From the NCBI GenBank assembly GCA_030684395.1, contig JAUXTT010000026.1, positions 94,017 to 158,016 on the forward strand: DNA of 64,000 bases, written 5' to 3'. Below are positions 48,308-57,822 of the stretch, one piece after another. A model generated the notes under the pieces. The model was not told the origin of the DNA and ran no database searches. It saw nothing but the letters and a program-made list of their open reading frames with translations. Source of the stretch: Bacteroidota bacterium (GTDB lineage Bacteria; Bacteroidota; Bacteroidia; B-17B0; Aurantibacillaceae). How positions within the stretch are numbered: the stretch's first letter is position 1; each line of letters begins with the position of its first letter. Made by a program: the position numbers and the translations under genes.

Positions 48308-50974
48308 GTGAATAGAAAACCGACATATCTGCTTAAACTGTTCTTGTTGATCTTTTTTGGGCTTTTTGTATTTGTATCCTGTACACAATACAAAAACAAA
48401 TTCATCAACCGGGGTTATCATAATATGACCTCTCGTTACAACGTTTACTTTTATGCAAGAGAAAGCTTAAAAGAAGGAGTTACCAAATTGGAAGATAATC
48501 ATAAAGACGATTACACCAAACTACTTCCGGTATATATATACGGCACAAAAGAAACTTCCAAAGAAATTTTTCCTGAAATGGACAGGGTAATCAAAAAATC
48601 TTCGGTTTGTATTACCCGTCACGCAATTAAAGACAAAAAAACTAAAGCAGAAGTTGTTGGCGCGGTTAAGTGGATTGATAATGCATGGATGGCTTTGGGC
48701 AAAGCTCATTTCTACAAACGTGAGTTTTTCTCGGCAATAGAAACTTTTGATTATGTTGCCAGCACGTACAAAAAAAGCAAAGAACGTTATGAAGCCTGGA
48801 TGTGGTTGGTAAAAACCTATAATGAAATGGGTTTGCTTTCACAGTCGGAGCCATACATCAATCTTATAAAAAACGAAAAAAACTTTCCGAACCAATTTAA
48901 AAGTGAGTTTGAGGCTCTTCATGCTGAGTTTTATATAAAACAAGGACTTCATGAAGAAGCTATCAACAAACTTACAGAAGCCATTGCTCACACAAAAAAC
49001 AAAAAATCAAAAGCCCGGTTTCACTTTATTTTAGGTCAACTTTATGAGGAACAGGAAGAGAGTAAAAAAGCCATTACACAGTATAAAAAAAGTTTGGCGA
49101 AAAAGCCTGCGTACGAAATGGTTTTTAATTCCCGTATGAAACTGGCTTTACTGGCAGAGTATAACCCCACAACCGCCAAAAAGTTAAAACATGATCTCTT
49201 AAAAATGTTGAAGGACATTAAGAACGACGAGTATCAGGATGTGATTTATTACACTCTTGGTCAGTTGGAAGAAAGAGATAAAAACTATAATCTTGCCTTT
49301 GACTATTATAAAAAATCGGTTGCTAAAAGTACTACTAACACCATACAAAAATCTAAATCGTACCTGCGTATTGCTGATATGAGTTTTGACAGGGAAGATT
49401 ACCCTCTTTCAAAATCGTATTACGACAGCACACTTGCTTTTATGAAAGAAGATAATCCGGCATATAAAACAGTGGTGAACAAACAAAAAAGCCTGGACGT
49501 ATTGGTTGGTCATATCACAACAATAAAAGCACAGGATAGTTTATTGAAAATTGCCGCAATGGACAGCTCAACCCGAAACGATTTCATAAAAAAAATGATA
49601 GTAAAACTGGCGGAAGAGGAGCAGAAAGCCAAAGAGTTAAAAGAACAACAGCTTGCCGATAATCAAAACCCGGATAATAACGGAAACAATGCAAACAATG
49701 GGTTTCAGTCAACGGCGGGAAATACAGGCGCCTGGTATTTTTATAACCCTCAAACAAAAGCTTTTGGTGTAAATGATTTTATAAAAAAATGGGGGAACCA
49801 ACGCAAAAATGAAGACAACTGGAGACGCTTAAACAAACAATCAACAATAGACCCTTGGCAAACCGGCAGTGATTCAACCTCTACAGAATCGGATAGTTTA
49901 AAAACAAAAAAGGATTCGGTTATAAGTAATGTGAAGTCGGTAGCATATTATTTACAAAACGTTCCGCTTACCAAATCACTTCAGGACAGCGCACATAAAA
50001 AAGTTTTATATTCCTATTATGCCCTGGGAACAATATACAGAGAGCAGCTAAACAACAACAAGCGCTCCATAAATACATTTATTAAAATGAATGCATTGTA
50101 CCCAAAAAACGAATTTGAGTGCCCGAGCAATTATCAGATGTACCGTGTTTTTCTTCAGGAAAAAAATCAGTCGAAAGCAGACGAATGTAAAAATGTAATT
50201 CTTAGCCTTTGCCCCGAAAGTGATTATGCGCAAATAATTAAAGACCCTAATTTTGCAAATGCTGTAAACGCCAAGAAAAGTGAGATGGAGGCGTTCTATA
50301 CAAAAACATATAATATATACACCCAAAACAATTATTCTGAAGCACTTTCCAATTGTAATGAAGCGTTACGTAAATATTCTAAAAACGAGTTTAGCGGTAA
50401 ATTTGCATATATACGCGCTTTGTGTATTGGAAAAACAAAATCAGTAGACTCCTTGGAAATTGCTCTTAAACAAGTAGTGGCAAAGTATCCGGAAGATGGC
50501 GTTTCTACTTCTGCAAAAGCAATGCTGGATGCCATACAAAAAACAAAAAATCCGGTTGCAGGTAAAGACTCTGTTGTTGCAGTGGCAGATCCAAATGAAT
50601 ATAAAATTAAGGACAGCACCGAACATTATTGGGTGGTGGGTATTCCTCAAAACAGAGGTGACGTAAATGCTTTCAAAATAAAACTTTCTAATTTAAACAA
50701 GCAATACTTTAGCCTGGAAAACTATCAGATTCAAACCATGATCCTGGGAACTGAAACCGTGGTGCTTGTAAAAATGTTTAAGAATAAAGGCGATGTTGTT
50801 TCATACAACGATTTTGTTGTAAAGAAACAGGATACTTTTAGTGACCTTCAAAAACAAGTAATGAGTGTTTTTTGTATTTCCGCAGACAACATGATTCTTT
50901 TAATAAAGAAAAAAAATATTACTGATTACAAAAAGTTTTATGAGGCAAATTATTCCGGCAAGAAACCTTCTTAA
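48308..50974 (+). CDS. porW: T9SS component lipoprotein PorW/SprE (TPR)
   Basis: 888 residues from a GTG start; no ATG lies before the signal. Lipobox FVFVSC (Cys25) followed by TQYKNKFINRGYHNMTSRYN, then VYFYARESLKEGVTKLEDN, the opening typical of SprE/PorW. A long TPR array runs to about 430 (AIETFDYVASTYKKSKERYE, AITQYKKSLAKKPAYEMVF), a linker rich in Asn/Gln and Lys follows, then YYFYNPQ-like ...WYFYNPQTKAFGVNDFIKKW and a second TPR-rich half. PorW/SprE is required for type IX secretion and, in gliders, motility; it links PorK/N-type and core complexes. This fits the many T9SS cargoes in the window. Divergent from the M23 gene, convergent with the C2-like gene. Confidence 0.88.
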   Translation: MNRKPTYLLKLFLLIFFGLFVFVSCTQYKNKFINRGYHNMTSRYNVYFYARESLKEGVTKLEDNHKDDYTKLLPVYIYGTKETSKEIFPEMDRVIKKSSVCITRHAIKDKKTKAEVVGAVKWIDNAWMALGKAHFYKREFFSAIETFDYVASTYKKSKERYEAWMWLVKTYNEMGLLSQSEPYINLIKNEKNFPNQFKSEFEALHAEFYIKQGLHEEAINKLTEAIAHTKNKKSKARFHFILGQLYEEQEESKKAITQYKKSLAKKPAYEMVFNSRMKLALLAEYNPTTAKKLKHDLLKMLKDIKNDEYQDVIYYTLGQLEERDKNYNLAFDYYKKSVAKSTTNTIQKSKSYLRIADMSFDREDYPLSKSYYDSTLAFMKEDNPAYKTVVNKQKSLDVLVGHITTIKAQDSLLKIAAMDSSTRNDFIKKMIVKLAEEEQKAKELKEQQLADNQNPDNNGNNANNGFQSTAGNTGAWYFYNPQTKAFGVNDFIKKWGNQRKNEDNWRRLNKQSTIDPWQTGSDSTSTESDSLKTKKDSVISNVKSVAYYLQNVPLTKSLQDSAHKKVLYSYYALGTIYREQLNNNKRSINTFIKMNALYPKNEFECPSNYQMYRVFLQEKNQSKADECKNVILSLCPESDYAQIIKDPNFANAVNAKKSEMEAFYTKTYNIYTQNNYSEALSNCNEALRKYSKNEFSGKFAYIRALCIGKTKSVDSLEIALKQVVAKYPEDGVSTSAKAMLDAIQKTKNPVAGKDSVVAVADPNEYKIKDSTEHYWVVGIPQNRGDVNAFKIKLSNLNKQYFSLENYQIQTMILGTETVVLVKMFKNKGDVVSYNDFVVKKQDTFSDLQKQVMSVFCISADNMILLIKKKNITDYKKFYEANYSGKKPS

Positions 50975-50986
50975 TTTGCCCGGGTT

Positions 50987-52066
50987 TTAGTTGATCTTTC
51001 CAAAATATTTTTTTCGAAAACAAAACTGATTTACGTGTCCGAATTTCAGGCAATAGTTTTGGGCTTCCTTAAATTTACTCAAATTGGTTTTTTGCCAGCC
51101 TAAAATGTCGTTTTTCGAAAGCATATCAAAATCATACACATTAATATAAAATGTTTCCCTCTCTTTATAGTGATAATAGGGAATTGTGTCGCCAATCGTA
51201 AATTTAGCTGTAGATTTCTCTACGGTAGAACTCCCCTGAATATTATCGTAAAGATCATGAATAGAAAAATAAATGTCGGGGTAAGTGCTTTTCCATAAGG
51301 TATGATCGCTGCCTGCGGGGTTCCATTCAGCATCATTTTGCAAAACAATCGAGTCACAAATAATATCTGTTTTATAAATTTCAGGAACCGTTACTTTAAA
51401 TGAATAAACATTATCAATAAGTTTAACTTTTAATGTATCGCGATAATAAGCATTAAAACTGATTTGGTTAATCACTTCCTTTCTTTGTTTTTCTTCGCTT
51501 AAAAAACAATCCTGCCACACATGCACATCAATAGTAATAGATTTATTAGCAGGGAACCTGGAAAGAGCAAATAAAGGGAATCTGACTTCTATGTATTTAT
51601 CCCTATTTAATTTATTAATGTTTGTTGTATGATCCAGTAAACTATCTGCTTCTGTGCCAAAACCATTCCTGTAAAACCACCTGTGTTTCTCCGGGTTCAT
51701 TACTACTTTAAGCGGTTGACTATTACAGGCAAAACTCAGGTTGTACCTTGTGTTTAAAAAGGTATCTTGCTTGTCAGCAGAAATTGGGATAATGAATTTT
51801 GGCAAATCATCTATTTTTAGCGAGAAAACAACTTGCATTTCACGAACTTCCGCACTTGCCGAAATTTTTCTGTTTCCCGGCCAAGATGCGTTTTGTTTAA
51901 GTTCAACAGGCAAATGAAGGTTTGCATAAAACTGCTCTTTCTGTTCTTCATTTTCACTTTCAATTACTGCTTCACTTTCTTCACCCGATCTTCCTGAACA
52001 GGCTCCAAAAACAAAAACACTTGCAAAAGCAAGAAAACATATTGAAACTAGTTGGTTTTTTAACAT
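50987..52066 (-). CDS. Lipoprotein with C2-like domain
   Basis: 359 residues. Lipobox FVFGACSG (Cys23), then a Glu/Ser-rich linker (EESEAVIESENEEQKEQ). Two beta-rich regions follow. The first (about 45-200) includes VVFSLKIDDLPKF and ITIDVHVWQDC. The second holds TYPDIYFSIHDLYDN and FYINVYDFDMLSKNDILGWQ, which closely match the C2-domain signatures (DPYVxV and VYDxDxxSKDDxIG), including aspartates that hold Ca2+ in classical C2 domains. C2 domains bind membranes or proteins, often Ca2+-dependently, and are rare in bacteria. It is convergent with porW (12 bp apart). Role unknown. Confidence 0.65.
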   Translation of the reverse strand: MLKNQLVSICFLAFASVFVFGACSGRSGEESEAVIESENEEQKEQFYANLHLPVELKQNASWPGNRKISASAEVREMQVVFSLKIDDLPKFIIPISADKQDTFLNTRYNLSFACNSQPLKVVMNPEKHRWFYRNGFGTEADSLLDHTTNINKLNRDKYIEVRFPLFALSRFPANKSITIDVHVWQDCFLSEEKQRKEVINQISFNAYYRDTLKVKLIDNVYSFKVTVPEIYKTDIICDSIVLQNDAEWNPAGSDHTLWKSTYPDIYFSIHDLYDNIQGSSTVEKSTAKFTIGDTIPYYHYKERETFYINVYDFDMLSKNDILGWQKTNLSKFKEAQNYCLKFGHVNQFCFRKKYFGKIN

Positions 52067-52364
52067 TTAACAAATATAAAACTATCTGATAAAAAGCCCT
52101 TTTTTATCCTTAACTATTTATTGACCGCCGGTTTAGATAAAAATACCGTTATTGTTTTGAAAACGAAGCAATTATTTATACTTTGCGCAGGGTTTTTAAA
52201 CACTGGAAACCTGATTTTATAAACCAATTGATATAAAGTGAAATAGTCGTGCCATTTAATACGTGTATAAAACTGTGCGATGAAACGTAGTTCGGCGACA
52301 CAAAAAAATAAAACACAATATGGAGTCAATTCCATGTGACAATAAAAAACAATATATGCTACAC
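52067..52364. other. Divergent intergenic region before the 1743-residue protein
   Basis: About 300 bases, AT-rich. I see no RNA, exact TAnnTTTG box or other gene. Confidence 0.35.
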
Positions 52365-55300
52365 ATGAAAAAAATATTTTTGACACTTCTTATTACTGTT
52401 TCTTTGGCGGGATTTGCCCAACAGGGTAAAGATGGTGCGCCAACAATAAATGCAAGCACAATTGTAAACAGTTATACTACCCTATCTGCTGATGCAACTT
52501 CAGGAACATCAACTATAACCGTAGCTGCTATAGCAGGATTAGCCGGGGGTGCGATTAATGCACTTTCTGCCGGAGACCTCATCATGATCATTCAGATGCA
52601 GGGCGCAGTTACAAATGTTCTTAGCCCTTCTCCACCATGGATGGACCTGAATACTTCCGGACCTTATGATAACACTTATGGTGATATTACCTCTTACAAT
52701 AATGCCGGTAATAATGAATTTGCAGAAATAAATTCTATCAGCGGAACAACACTTACTTTAAACTGTCAGCTTAAAAACTCTTATTCAGCGTCGGGAAAAA
52801 CACAAATTGTACGTGTTCCAAGATATACCTCTTTAACCATTTCTGGTACAGGAACCATTACCTGTCCGCAATGGATGCGCGAAAACGGATATGGAGGAGT
52901 GATCTCCATTGAAGTGCATGGAAATACCAACATTGCTTTAGGCGGCAAAATAGACGCTTCAGGATTGGGCTTTAGAGGAGGTTCCTGGTTGGGGAAAAAT
53001 ACTTCCGCTTTTGGAAGCGATGTTATAGGAACTACAACAAATAGTGCCCAATCGATTAATAAAGGTGAGAGTGTTGCCGGTGATACCACTTTATATGGAA
53101 CATGGCAGGCTAAGTATGGAAAAGGGGCTATTGCCAATGGCGGCGGCGGTGGCTGTTCAAATAATGCCGGCGGTGGTGGCGGATCAAATGCCGGAACAAC
53201 CGCATGGACCGGAACCGGGAACCCCGATGTTAGCACTGCTGACTATATTACTTGTTGGAATAGAGAAGTTGCCGGTTTTGCAACAACTACATCAAGCGGG
53301 GGAGGTAGAGGTGGCTATTCTTATGCGAACACGAATAATGATCCCAGGGTTAACGGACCAAATAGTAATGCAAATTGGCTAGGAGACAGTCGCCGAAACG
53401 TTGGCGGTTTTGGCGGAAGGCCATTGGACTATTCAACAGGTAAGTTGTTTTTAGGTGGCGGTGGCGGAAGCGGCGATGGCGATAATAATTACCAGGGAGC
53501 CGGGGGAAATGGGGGTGGCATAGTATATTTATTAAGTTACGGAACAGTTTCAGGTGCGGGGCAAATCAATAGTAATGGAGCCAATGGTGAAAACACCTAT
53601 GTAGGTGGTCCCAGAAATAATGGTACAGATAATGCGTTCTCGTTGTGGGGCAGAGACGGAGCCGGTGGAGCAGGCGGCGGCGGGGCAGTAGTTGTTAATT
53701 CAACGGGCGCAATTAGTGGTATAGCAATAAACGCAAAAGGTGGAGTTGGTGGCAATCAGCAAATGATAAACAACGGAGCGTCTTCACGTAATGCTTACGG
53801 ACCCGGTGGTGGTGGTGGTGGTGGATATATAGGTGTTAATGCCGGAGCTACCAGTACAAATGATGCGTCGGGTGGATGGAGCGGGATTGTTACTTATTTA
53901 GGAACAGCAAATGGTACTATGATTGACGGTGTGTTTCCCGCAAACGGTGCAACCAAGGGAGGTGTTGGAGAGATTGCTACAAGTATCACAAATTTCTCTA
54001 TTACAACAACAGGAGCAACTATTTGTTCGGGAACTACTGCGGTTTTAACCGCTTCTTTAACTGGAACAGCACCAAACCCAATTACCATAAACTGGTACAC
54101 ATCGGATGTAGGTGGCAATCCAATCGCAACAGGTACTTCATATACAACAGCAACACTTACCGGGAACACAACTTATTACGTTGGTACTTGTCCGGGAACA
54201 TACAGAGAACCGGTTACGGTTACTGTTGGGGCAGCTCCAAGTGTTTCCGTTAACTCAGGCACCGTTTGTAATGGTCAATCTGTTATCCTTACGGGTAGCG
54301 GAGCAACTTCATTTAGCTGGGATACCGGTGACAATACCGCGAGTATAACTGTTAACCCCGGTTCAACCACCACATATACTGTTACGGGATCCAATGGTCC
54401 CGGATGTCAGGGCGTTGCTATTGCAACCGTTACTGTTAATAATTTACCAACTGTTACAGTAAACTCAAATCCTGTTAGCGGTTTGGTCTGTCCAGGGCAA
54501 TCAATTACTTTAACAGGGGGCGGAGCCAGTTCTTATGTATGGACCGGAGGTATTAGTGATGGTGTTGCTTTTACTCCTGCTTCTTCAGGAACGTATACTG
54601 TTACTGGAACAGACGGAAATGGTTGTCAGAATACAGCAACTGCTAATGTTACTGTTAATAATTTACCAACCGTTACTGCAAGTTCAAATCCTGTTAGTGG
54701 TTTGGTCTGTCCAGGACAAACAATTACTTTATCAGGGGGTGGAGCTAGTTCTTATGCATGGTCGGGAGGTATTAGCGATGGTGTTGCTTTTACCCCTGCT
54801 TCTTCAGGAACGTATACTGTTACTGGAACAGACGGAAATGGTTGTCAGAATACTGCTACAGCTAGCATCACCGTTAATAATTTACCAACTGTTACTGCTA
54901 ACTCTAATCCTGCCAACGGTTTGCTTTGTGCAGGACAAACGATTACCTTAACTGGAGGTGGAGCTAGTTCTTATGTATGGACCGGAGGTATTAGCGATGG
55001 TGTTGCTTTTACTCCTGCTTCCTCAGGAACTTATACTGTTACTGGAACAGACGGAAATGGTTGTCAGAATACTGCTACAGCCAACATTACTGTTAATAAT
55101 TTACCAACCGTTACTGTTAACTCAAATCCTGTTAGTGGTTTGGTCTGTACAGGACAAACGATTACTTTAACAGGAGGTGGGGCTAGTTCTTACGTATGGT
55201 CAGGTGGTATTAGTGATGGTGTTGCTTTTACTCCTGCTTCCTCAGGAACTTATACTGTTACAGGTACTGATGCAAACGGTTGCGAAAATACTGCTACAGC

Positions 55301-57596
55301 TAGCATCACCGTTAATAACTTACCTAACGTTACCGTTAATTCCCCATCAACCTGCTCGGGAGTGGCTACCAACCTAACAGCAAATGGTGCAGATACTTAT
55401 TTATGGAATACTTCAGAAACCACTGCAACGATTTCAGTAAGCCCTGCAAGCAATAGTTCCTATACAGTTACAGGTACCGATGCAAATGGATGCGTTAATA
55501 CTGCCGTTGCTGATGTTACCGTTACTTCCACTCCAAACGTTACGGTGAATTCCGAAAGCATTTGTATAGGGCAGTCTGCAACACTTACCGGAAACGGAAC
55601 AACATCTTTCAGTTGGAACACAGGAGATGCAACATCTTCCATCACTGTTAACCCAACTTCTACAACTTCATACACTGTTACCGGTTCCAATGGTCCCGGT
55701 TGTGACAACACAGCAGTAGCTACTGTTACTGTTAATAATTTACCAACTGTTACAAGCGTTTCAAGCCCTGCAAATGGACAGGTTTGTGCAGGACAATCTA
55801 TTACTTTAACAGGTGGTGGAGCAAGTTCTTATGTATGGACCGGAGGAATTAATGATGGAGTTGCGTTTACTCCTGCTTCTTCAGGAACTTATACTGTTAC
55901 AGGAACTGACGTCAACGGTTGTCAGAACGTAGCTACCACTTCCATTACTGTAAATAGTTTACCTGCGGTTACCGTTAATTCTCCAAGCACCTGTGCAGGA
56001 TTAGCTACTACACTTACGGCTGGTGGAGCCGATACTTATTTATGGAACACAACAGAAACAACATCTACAGTTTCTGTAAGCCCAATAGCCTCTACTTCTT
56101 ATACAGTAACCGGTACGGATGTTAATGGTTGTATTAATACTGCAGTGGCTAATGTTACGGTTACTTCTGCGCCAACTGTTACGGTAAATTCAGTAAGTAT
56201 TTGTGCAGGGCAGTCTGCAACACTTACCGGAAACGGTACTGCTACATACAGTTGGAATACCGGAGATGCAACTGCATCTATTACGGTAAATCCGACTTCA
56301 ACAACTTCCTATACCGTTACCGGTTCTAATGGTCCTGGTTGTGATAATACAGCAGTTGCCACTGTTACGGTAAATTCATTACCCGCCGTCACTGTTAATT
56401 CGCCTGCTGTTTGCCCCGGCACATCTGCTAATCTAACTGCGGATGGTGCCAACTCGTATTTATGGAATACAACAGAAACCACCACTACAATCTCTGTAAC
56501 CCCGGGCAGTAGTACTTCCTACACTGTTATCGGTACTGATTTAAATGGATGCGTGAACTCTGCTGTTTCAACTGTTACGGTAAATAGTTTGCCTACCGTT
56601 ACATTTTCTTCCAATCCGGCAAACGGATCTATTTGCTCAGGGCAACAAATCACTCTCTCTGGAAGTGGTGCTGCAACATACTCCTGGTCAGGTGGTGTTA
56701 ATGACGGTGTAGCATTCTCTCCTGCAAGCTCCACTACATATACTGTTACCGGCACTGATGCGAATGGCTGTCAAAACACAAGCATTGCTTCTGTTACAGT
56801 AACCGGAGCCCCAACAGTAAGCTTTGTTCAGAACAGCGGTTCCATTTGTGTAAACGATTGTATTTTATTCACCGAAACAGTTAGCCCTTCAACTGCAACT
56901 CTCACGTGGGATTTTGGCGATGGGGCCACAGGCACTACTTCAACACCAACGCATTGTTATACATCAGCAGGTATTTATAATATTGGATTAACTGCAAGTA
57001 CTGCACCGGGATGCTCAACAGTTGTAACTATTCCTAACTCGGTAATGGTGATGCCTGCAGCCAATGCACAAATAAGTGTTAACCCGGCAACAACTATTAG
57101 TTTGGGAGAAACTATTTCTTTTGTTGCTGATACCGGTTTAGCACAAACAGCATACACATGGGGTTTTGCAGATCCAACAAGTGGTACTTCCAATTCTTCT
57201 ACGCTTTACAATCCATCACACACTTACGGAAATGTTGGAACCTATTGCGTTACCTTAACTGCAGGTGTGAGCCCTTGTACAGATAATGAAACTATTTGTA
57301 TTGAAGTGATCAAAGAAGCTTTTATAAGTATTCCGAATATTTTTACTCCAAACAATGATGGATTAAATGATCTGTTTTCCATTTCAAGTTCAGGCATTAC
57401 TGATATAGAAGGCAGTATTTATGACCGTTGGGGTTTAATGATTTTCTCGTGGAGTGGAGTGGCGAGCAACTGGGACGGAAAGTCTAAAAACGGCGTAGAA
57501 GTAGCAGACGGGGTTTATTATTACATTATTCAGGCAACTGACTACAAAAAAGAAGTAAAAACTTATTCGGGATACACTCAACTGTTGGCGAAATAG
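52365..57596 (+). CDS. Giant Ig-repeat surface protein with type B (CHU_C) T9SS tail
   Basis: 1743 residues from ATG 52365, which opens a signal peptide (KKIFLTLLITVSLAGFAQ); a longer frame from 52320 adds a non-signal lead. Residues 20-550 form a Gly-rich beta domain with GGGG runs (e.g. NGGGGGCSNNAGGGGGSN), resembling passenger-type beta-helices. From about 545 there are Ig-like modules, three types in the order A-B-B-B-B-C-A-B-C-A-C-B', then two PKD domains (about 1498-1640; LTWDFGDGATGTTSTPTHCY). The tail (1653-1743; NIFTPNNDGLNDLFSISSSG, YDRWGLMIFSW, NGVEVADGVYYYII) is the gliding-motility-associated CHU_C type B sorting domain. Likely a surface adhesin or biofilm/gliding protein. No enzyme motif. 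Confidence 0.9.
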   Translation: MKKIFLTLLITVSLAGFAQQGKDGAPTINASTIVNSYTTLSADATSGTSTITVAAIAGLAGGAINALSAGDLIMIIQMQGAVTNVLSPSPPWMDLNTSGPYDNTYGDITSYNNAGNNEFAEINSISGTTLTLNCQLKNSYSASGKTQIVRVPRYTSLTISGTGTITCPQWMRENGYGGVISIEVHGNTNIALGGKIDASGLGFRGGSWLGKNTSAFGSDVIGTTTNSAQSINKGESVAGDTTLYGTWQAKYGKGAIANGGGGGCSNNAGGGGGSNAGTTAWTGTGNPDVSTADYITCWNREVAGFATTTSSGGGRGGYSYANTNNDPRVNGPNSNANWLGDSRRNVGGFGGRPLDYSTGKLFLGGGGGSGDGDNNYQGAGGNGGGIVYLLSYGTVSGAGQINSNGANGENTYVGGPRNNGTDNAFSLWGRDGAGGAGGGGAVVVNSTGAISGIAINAKGGVGGNQQMINNGASSRNAYGPGGGGGGGYIGVNAGATSTNDASGGWSGIVTYLGTANGTMIDGVFPANGATKGGVGEIATSITNFSITTTGATICSGTTAVLTASLTGTAPNPITINWYTSDVGGNPIATGTSYTTATLTGNTTYYVGTCPGTYREPVTVTVGAAPSVSVNSGTVCNGQSVILTGSGATSFSWDTGDNTASITVNPGSTTTYTVTGSNGPGCQGVAIATVTVNNLPTVTVNSNPVSGLVCPGQSITLTGGGASSYVWTGGISDGVAFTPASSGTYTVTGTDGNGCQNTATANVTVNNLPTVTASSNPVSGLVCPGQTITLSGGGASSYAWSGGISDGVAFTPASSGTYTVTGTDGNGCQNTATASITVNNLPTVTANSNPANGLLCAGQTITLTGGGASSYVWTGGISDGVAFTPASSGTYTVTGTDGNGCQNTATANITVNNLPTVTVNSNPVSGLVCTGQTITLTGGGASSYVWSGGISDGVAFTPASSGTYTVTGTDANGCENTATASITVNNLPNVTVNSPSTCSGVATNLTANGADTYLWNTSETTATISVSPASNSSYTVTGTDANGCVNTAVADVTVTSTPNVTVNSESICIGQSATLTGNGTTSFSWNTGDATSSITVNPTSTTSYTVTGSNGPGCDNTAVATVTVNNLPTVTSVSSPANGQVCAGQSITLTGGGASSYVWTGGINDGVAFTPASSGTYTVTGTDVNGCQNVATTSITVNSLPAVTVNSPSTCAGLATTLTAGGADTYLWNTTETTSTVSVSPIASTSYTVTGTDVNGCINTAVANVTVTSAPTVTVNSVSICAGQSATLTGNGTATYSWNTGDATASITVNPTSTTSYTVTGSNGPGCDNTAVATVTVNSLPAVTVNSPAVCPGTSANLTADGANSYLWNTTETTTTISVTPGSSTSYTVIGTDLNGCVNSAVSTVTVNSLPTVTFSSNPANGSICSGQQITLSGSGAATYSWSGGVNDGVAFSPASSTTYTVTGTDANGCQNTSIASVTVTGAPTVSFVQNSGSICVNDCILFTETVSPSTATLTWDFGDGATGTTSTPTHCYTSAGIYNIGLTASTAPGCSTVVTIPNSVMVMPAANAQISVNPATTISLGETISFVADTGLAQTAYTWGFADPTSGTSNSSTLYNPSHTYGNVGTYCVTLTAGVSPCTDNETICIEVIKEAFISIPNIFTPNNDGLNDLFSISSSGITDIEGSIYDRWGLMIFSWSGVASNWDGKSKNGVEVADGVYYYIIQATDYKKEVKTYSGYTQLLAK
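54441..55316 (+). repeat. Four tandem 219-bp repeats in the giant Ig gene
   Basis: Units begin at the AATTTACCAA-type motif at 54441, 54660, 54879 and 55098, each exactly 219 bp (73 codons), with the next module starting at 55317. The units are highly similar at DNA level, including SSYVWTGGISDGVAFTPASS and TGTDGNGCQNTATANVTVN. A further copy of the same module type near 55738 and a diverged one near 56584 lie apart. Confidence 0.85.
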
Positions 57597-57619
57597 TTAA
57601 TGGAAAGCAGATGACACGG

Positions 57620-57637
57620 TCCCGATAGCTATCGGGA
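57620..57637. repeat. 18-bp palindrome TCCCGATAGCTATCGGGA, copy 4
   Basis: Identical to 4535-4552; 24 bases after the stop of the giant gene. Not followed by a T run, so not a classical terminator. Confidence 0.8.
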
Positions 57638-57803
57638 TAGCTAATAAACACTGATTTTGTTTGATCAGGAAAACCATGTCGCCCGTTATTAGGTAGGGAT
57701 AGTTTGAAGCGTTTGCAAAATTATGTATTCACTGTCTTTAAATTGCGACAAATAAAAATCTTATAAAATCATATTCATCCGCGTCATCTGCGTTCAATTT
57801 CAG

Positions 57804-57811
57804 TATCTTTG
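57804..57811 (+). promoter_or_regulatory. Promoter box (TATCTTTG) for the NtrY-like kinase
   Basis: Exact TAnnTTTG ending 11 bases before ATG 57823, implying a leader of about five bases. Confidence 0.55.
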
Positions 57812-57822
57812 ATTGAACTGAT

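Larger units (their letters stand above)
57597..57822. other. Intergenic region between the giant gene and the NtrY-like kinase
   Basis: Holds palindrome copy 4 (57620-57637), a CATCCGCGTCATCTGCGTTCAAT-like stretch recalling the ATCTGCGT repeats at 37034, and the promoter box at 57804. Confidence 0.5.

Noticed and set aside
52781..53236. Minus-strand Pro-rich ORF opposite the Gly-rich region
   Set aside because: Antisense of GGN repeats gives Pro-rich frames; the sense strand has a signal peptide, Ig modules and a sorting domain.
54441..55316. Tandem repeats considered as a CRISPR array
   Set aside because: Units are 219 bp, in frame, almost identical throughout and without unique spacers; they encode Ig domains.
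54441..55377. Plus-strand ORFs rich in Leu and Val (MVLLLLLLLQE type) in the Ig repeats
   Set aside because: They recur in phase with the 219-bp repeat and are frame-shifted shadows of the Ig modules; composition is that of a shifted Thr/Val/Gly-rich frame.
57620..57637. Palindrome copy 4 as the terminator of the giant Ig gene
   Set aside because: Stem is possible, but no T run follows and the same sequence occurs in places where no gene ends.
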